In this document: positions 7,160 to 9,437 of the stretch, one piece after another
Position numbering within the stretch: the stretch's first letter is position 1
Layout of the letters: each line of letters opens with the position of its first letter
The notes under the pieces: model-generated
Databases searched by the model: none
Seen by the model: the letters and a program-made list of their open reading frames with translations, nothing else
Told to the model about the DNA's origin: nothing
NCBI GenBank assembly: GCA_964627045.1
Contig: CAZVIK010000165.1
Coordinates: 1 to 9,437 of the forward strand
Reading direction: 5' to 3'
DNA: 9,437 nucleotides
From: CAZVIK01 sp964627045
Lineage (GTDB): Bacteria; Acidobacteriota; Terriglobia; Bryobacterales; Bryobacteraceae
Made by a program: the position numbers and the translations under genes

Positions 7160-8134
7160 GTGACGACTTTCTGGTTGGTATTGGCGATTGGCTGGGGAGC
7201 GTTCCTGGCGGCCTGGCAGGTGGCGACACGCCTGATGCGCGCCAAGGAAGCCGATCGCATGCGCAGCCGCCTGCTTGGCGAGGCCGTCCGGAAGGACCCG
7301 GCGGCGCGCGGGAATCCGCAGGCGCTGTTGCACGGCGAGGACCGCGGCACCGGGCAACTCCTGCTCCGGCTGCTGGCGCGATTCGACGTGCAGGCGCGGT
7401 TGCGCGTGCTGCTGGAGCAGGCCGGGCTGAAGTGGCGTCCGGCGCGGCTGCTGCACGCCTGCCTGGCGCTCTCGCTGGTGGTCTTCAGCGCCGTATGGTA
7501 CGGTGTGGCGCCACTGCGGGCCTTTGCCCTGCCGGCGGCGGCCGCGGCGGGCGCCCTGCCACTGGCCTACGTCTGGCGTGTGCGGACGCGCCGTCTGCGC
7601 CGCTTCGAAGAGCAGTTCCCCGAAAGCCTGGAGTTCGTCAGCCGTTCCATGCGTGCCGGGCACGCCTTCTCGGTGTCCCTGGAGATGCTGCACAAGGAGT
7701 TCCAGGAGCCGCTGGCGGGCGAGTTCCGGCGCACCTTCGACGAGCACAACCTGGGACTGCCGCTGGAGAGCGCCCTGCAAAAGCTGGCCTTGCGCGTGCC
7801 CTCGATGGACGTACACTTTTTTGTCTCGGCCGTGCTGCTCCAGAAACGCACGGGCGGCAACCTGGCCGAGCTTCTCGACAAGCTGGCCTACGTCATCCGA
7901 GAGCGGTTCAAGTTGCGCGGGCGCATCCGGGCGGTGAGCGCGCACGGGCGGATGACCGGCACAGCGCTGACCATGATTCCCCTGGTGGTGGCCGGGATGA
8001 TGTTTTTCGTGAACCGCGAGTATGTGACTTTCTTTTTCACCGACGAGATCGGGCGCCAGATGGTGGGCGCGGCGGCGGCGCTCCAGTTGATCGGTTACGG
8101 CGTCATCCGGAAGATCGTCTCGATCGAGGTCTGA
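7160..8134 (+). CDS. tadB: TadB, inner-membrane platform protein (GspF/PilC-like)
   Basis: The 324-residue product starts at a GTG with GAGGA four bases upstream, eight bases after cpaF. It has an N-terminal membrane segment (about 4-22), a cytoplasmic stretch, and two further spans (about 97-130). A GspF domain starts at about residue 148 with R-F-E-E-Q-F-P-E-S-L-E-F-V-S-R-S-M-R-A-G, and includes the helix block L-L-Q-K-R-T-G-G-N-L-A-E-L-L-D-K-L. The protein ends in two hydrophobic segments (about 268-315). TadB pairs with TadC as the membrane platform that couples CpaF rotation or conformational change to pilin addition. Length, order and the M-R-A-G-H-A-F motif fit TadB rather than general secretion GspF. 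Confidence 0.95.
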   Translation: MTTFWLVLAIGWGAFLAAWQVATRLMRAKEADRMRSRLLGEAVRKDPAARGNPQALLHGEDRGTGQLLLRLLARFDVQARLRVLLEQAGLKWRPARLLHACLALSLVVFSAVWYGVAPLRAFALPAAAAAGALPLAYVWRVRTRRLRRFEEQFPESLEFVSRSMRAGHAFSVSLEMLHKEFQEPLAGEFRRTFDEHNLGLPLESALQKLALRVPSMDVHFFVSAVLLQKRTGGNLAELLDKLAYVIRERFKLRGRIRAVSAHGRMTGTALTMIPLVVAGMMFFVNREYVTFFFTDEIGRQMVGAAAALQLIGYGVIRKIVSIEV

Positions 8135-8138
8135 GCCC

Positions 8139-9059
8139 ATGACACTGGCCCTGGCGATCGTGCTGTTTGTGCTGCTGACGGTGTTGACCTCGGCGCTCGC
8201 CATGAAGGTCTGGGCGCGGCCCAAGGCGGCCATCGAACGGATCACCGGCCAGGCGGCCGACGCCGAGTTGCACGTCGCAACGCACCCGAGCTTGGCGTTC
8301 CGGGACATGCTGGCGCGGCTGGGCACGCTGCTGCCGGCGCCGGCCTCGCCCTCGCAGCGGACGGCGCGGTTGCTGGTACGGGCCGGCTACCGCCAGCCGG
8401 GCGCGGTGAGAGTCCTGGTCGGAGCCAAGGTGTTCGGAGCCGTGGCGCTGCCGTTGCTGGCGCTGCTGGTGGTGGGACGCCTGAATCTGGCCGGCGACAC
8501 GCAACTGCTGGCCATCGCGGGCGCGGCCGTGGCCGGATACAGCGCCCCGGGCTACTTCATTACCTTCAAGGCGCGCCGGCGGCAGCGGCGCATCCGGCGG
8601 GGGTTGCCCGACGCGCTGGACCTGCTGGTGATCTGCGTGGAAAGCGGACTCGGGCTGGACCAGGCGTTGATGCAGGCGGCCAAGGAGTTGGAGATCTCGC
8701 ACCCCGACATCAGTGTGGAGTTTGCGCTCGTCAACCTGGAATTGCGGACCGGCAAGCGGCGGGCCGAAGCCCTGCGCAGCCTGGCCGAACGGACGGCGGT
8801 CGAGGAACTCAAGAAGCTGGTCGCCGTGCTGATCCAGGCCGACCGTTTCGGCACCGGCGTGGCCCAGAGCCTCCGGACCCACGCCGACTATATGCGCGTG
8901 CAGGCCCGCCAGAAGGCGGAGGAACTGGCCGCGAAGGTCGGCGTGAAGCTGGTGTTCCCGATCTTTTTTTGTATTCTGCCCACCCTGTTTGTGGTGACGG
9001 TGGGTCCCATGGCGGTACGCATCGTTCGCGAGATGCTCCCCATGATGAACAACTTATGA
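8139..9059 (+). CDS. tadC: TadC, inner-membrane platform protein (GspF/PilC-like)
   Basis: The 306-residue protein begins four bases after tadB. It has an N-terminal membrane segment (about 3-20), then a soluble stretch of about 65 residues before two spans (about 92-140). The GspF domain starts near residue 156 with L-P-D-A-L-D-L-L-V-I-C-V-E-S-G-L-G-L-D-Q-A-L, the usual TadC hallmark. A conserved Q-A-D-R-F-G-T-G-V-A block and a K-A-E-E-L-A-A-K-V-G stretch precede a final hydrophobic segment (F-P-I-F-F-C-I-L-P-T-L-F-V-V). It is the second platform subunit and is expected to form a complex with TadB. The close spacing suggests coupled translation and similar amounts of the two. A run of seven T at 8964-8970 falls in the last membrane segment and is explained by Phe codons. 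Confidence 0.95.
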   Translation: MTLALAIVLFVLLTVLTSALAMKVWARPKAAIERITGQAADAELHVATHPSLAFRDMLARLGTLLPAPASPSQRTARLLVRAGYRQPGAVRVLVGAKVFGAVALPLLALLVVGRLNLAGDTQLLAIAGAAVAGYSAPGYFITFKARRRQRRIRRGLPDALDLLVICVESGLGLDQALMQAAKELEISHPDISVEFALVNLELRTGKRRAEALRSLAERTAVEELKKLVAVLIQADRFGTGVAQSLRTHADYMRVQARQKAEELAAKVGVKLVFPIFFCILPTLFVVTVGPMAVRIVREMLPMMNNL

Positions 9060-9066
9060 TTGCGCC

Positions 9067-9082
9067 CCGCCCCTGCGGGCGG
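9067..9082 (+). other. Short GC hairpin just before the microprotein ribosome site
   Basis: CCGCCC at 9067-9072 pairs perfectly with GGGCGG at 9077-9082 around a 4-base CTGC loop. It begins seven bases after the tadC stop and ends three bases before the Shine-Dalgarno at 9086. There is no T-run after it, so it is not a standard intrinsic terminator. It may protect or expose the following ribosome site, or be a chance GC fold. Confidence 0.45.
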
Positions 9083-9085
9083 CGG

Positions 9086-9093
9086 AAAGGAGG
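9086..9093 (+). promoter_or_regulatory. Strong Shine-Dalgarno site for the 30-residue microprotein
   Basis: AAAGGAGG is nearly a full complement of the 16S rRNA 3' end and its GGAGG core ends six bases before the ATG at 9100. It is the best ribosome site in the window. The competing ATG at 9095 lies only one base after GGAGG and reads just six codons, so 9100 is the supported start. Confidence 0.75.
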
Positions 9094-9099
9094 AATGCG

Positions 9100-9192
9100 A
9101 TGGACGCTTCGATGATCCGGATCGTTTGCGCCGCAATGGCGGTTTTGCTGATTGCGGTGATCGTCATGCGGCGCCGCAAGAGGGCCGAGTAG
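9100..9192 (+). CDS. Predicted 30-residue single-span membrane microprotein
   Basis: An ATG at 9100 opens a frame of 30 codons ending at TAG 9190-9192. Residues 8-23 are almost all hydrophobic (I-V-C-A-A-M-A-V-L-L-I-A-V-I-V-M) and are followed by R-R-R-K-R, so a single span with the C-terminus in the cytoplasm is predicted by the positive-inside rule. The start has the strongest ribosome site in the window at ideal spacing. It lies 40 bases after tadC on the same strand. It lacks the Glu/Tyr-containing processing region of Flp pilins and is too short to be one, so a pilin is not supported. It may be a small accessory subunit of the Tad platform or an independent membrane peptide. I recognise no family. 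The evidence is the ribosome site plus the composition; no conservation could be tested. Confidence 0.6.
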   Translation: MDASMIRIVCAAMAVLLIAVIVMRRRKRAE

Positions 9193-9225
9193 GCCGGCGG
9201 CCAGCGCTTTCGCAAGATCGAGATG

Positions 9226-9258
9226 CCACGCCGCGGTCCGCCCCGGGCTGCGGCGTGG
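9226..9258 (+). other. Strong RNA hairpin between the microprotein gene and the propeller gene
   Basis: CCACGCCGC (9226-9234) pairs perfectly with GCGGCGTGG (9250-9258). The inner bases extend the stem: G-T wobble, G-C, T-G wobble, C-G and C-G, leaving a 5-base loop GCCCC at 9240-9244. That makes about 14 pairs, 12 of them Watson-Crick. No T-run follows, so classic intrinsic termination is not supported. Two bases after the stem the GGAGG of the next gene begins. It may be an end-of-operon barrier, a partial terminator, or a stabiliser and translation control for the next gene. The rest of the 82-base gap (9193-9225) shows no promoter I can support. Confidence 0.6.
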
Positions 9259-9274
9259 GTGGAGGGTGATTGGA

Positions 9275-9437
9275 ATGAGACGCAAACAGTGTCTGTGGGC
9301 CGCCGTGATCCTGGCGGCGACGGCGGCCGCCGGCTGGGCCGGCACCTTCGGCCGGGTGGTGCCCATCAGCGGCCATGCCGCCGATCTGGCGCTGGATGAG
9401 GCGCGGGAGGCCGTGTACCTGGCCAACTTCACCGCCA
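9275..9437 (+). CDS. Start of a secreted protein, probably a beta-propeller (cut by window edge)
   Basis: Fifty-four codons are visible from the ATG at 9275, with GGAGG (9261-9265) nine bases upstream. The N-terminus is a clear signal peptide: M-R-R-K, a hydrophobic stretch at 7-19, and a likely cut after Ala22. The mature part begins G-T-F-G-R-V-V-P-I-S-G-H and continues with A-D-L-A-L-D-E-A-R and V-Y-L-A-N-F-T-A. That is the first-blade pattern of YVTN/NHL-like beta-propellers, and a similar opening is familiar to me from large acidobacterial secreted proteins. It is in the same direction as the Tad genes but is separated from them by an 82-base gap with a strong hairpin, so it may or may not share their transcript. 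A surface or adhesive role is inference only; most of the protein is outside the window. Confidence 0.7.
   Translation, partial: MRRKQCLWAAVILAATAAAGWAGTFGRVVPISGHAADLALDEAREAVYLANFTA

Noticed and set aside
4881..7229. A 782-residue open frame on the minus strand across cpaE and cpaF
   Set aside because: Long antisense frames are expected opposite genes with GC at third positions. Its product is rich in His, Gln, Arg and Gly without domain motifs, while the plus strand carries full CpaE and CpaF motifs.
8964..8970. Run of seven T in tadC as an intrinsic terminator or slippage site
   Set aside because: No hairpin precedes it, and it is explained by Phe codons in the final membrane segment in a frame that continues intact.
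9100..9192. The small gene as an Flp pilin
   Set aside because: It lacks the Glu/Tyr-containing cleavage region and the length of Flp pilins, and the basic residues follow rather than precede the hydrophobic span.
9060..9269. A 69-residue frame starting at 9060 overlapping the microprotein gene
   Set aside because: It has no ribosome site, and its product is low-complexity Gly/Arg/Asp; the frame at 9100 has the ribosome site and a coherent membrane span.

Overview
The window is GC-rich (about two thirds G+C by eye) and carries one compact, rightward gene block encoding the inner-membrane and secretin core of a Tad/Flp-type (type IVc-like) pilus or secretion machine. The best guess for the host is an acidobacterium of the Bryobacter/Solibacter type. 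The reasons are the high GC, the style of the secreted leftward protein (an N-Y-T-Y-x-Q motif followed by a LolA-like fold pattern), the C-terminal motifs of the membrane protein, and the 'GHAADLALDEAR..YLANFTA' opening of the last protein. This assignment is from memory of families, not from a search.

Layout: (1) 1-649, minus strand: 5' part of a secreted LolA-like protein that runs off the left edge. (2) 650-765: divergent intergenic region with a perfect 8-bp inverted repeat. (3) 766-2322: multi-pass membrane protein resembling GT-C type glycosyltransferases. (4) 2344-9059: cpaB, cpaC (secretin), cpaE (localisation ATPase), cpaF (motor ATPase), tadB and tadC (platform proteins), in the order usual for Tad loci. 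(5) 9060-9274: a short region holding two GC hairpins and an unlisted 30-codon gene with a near-perfect Shine-Dalgarno, predicted to make a single-span membrane microprotein. (6) 9275 to the right edge: start of a secreted protein that looks like a beta-propeller.

Gaps between the genes from 766 to 9059 are 21, 16, 10, 21, 8 and 4 bases, with no terminator-like element between them, so they are probably one transcript. CpaF would hydrolyse ATP to drive assembly through the TadB/TadC platform, CpaE would position the machine, and the CpaC secretin (aligned by the periplasmic CpaB) would give passage through the outer membrane. The membrane protein at the head of the operon could modify a surface component, but that is inference from position and fold only.

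No Flp pilin, prepilin peptidase, TadE/F/G minor pilin or Tad TPR lipoprotein is visible, so the locus is incomplete within this window. The core machine is well known. The less described parts are the microprotein, the hairpins placed directly before ribosome binding sites, and the glycosyltransferase-like and propeller genes flanking the machine. No RNA genes, insertion sequences, CRISPR arrays or integration sites were seen.
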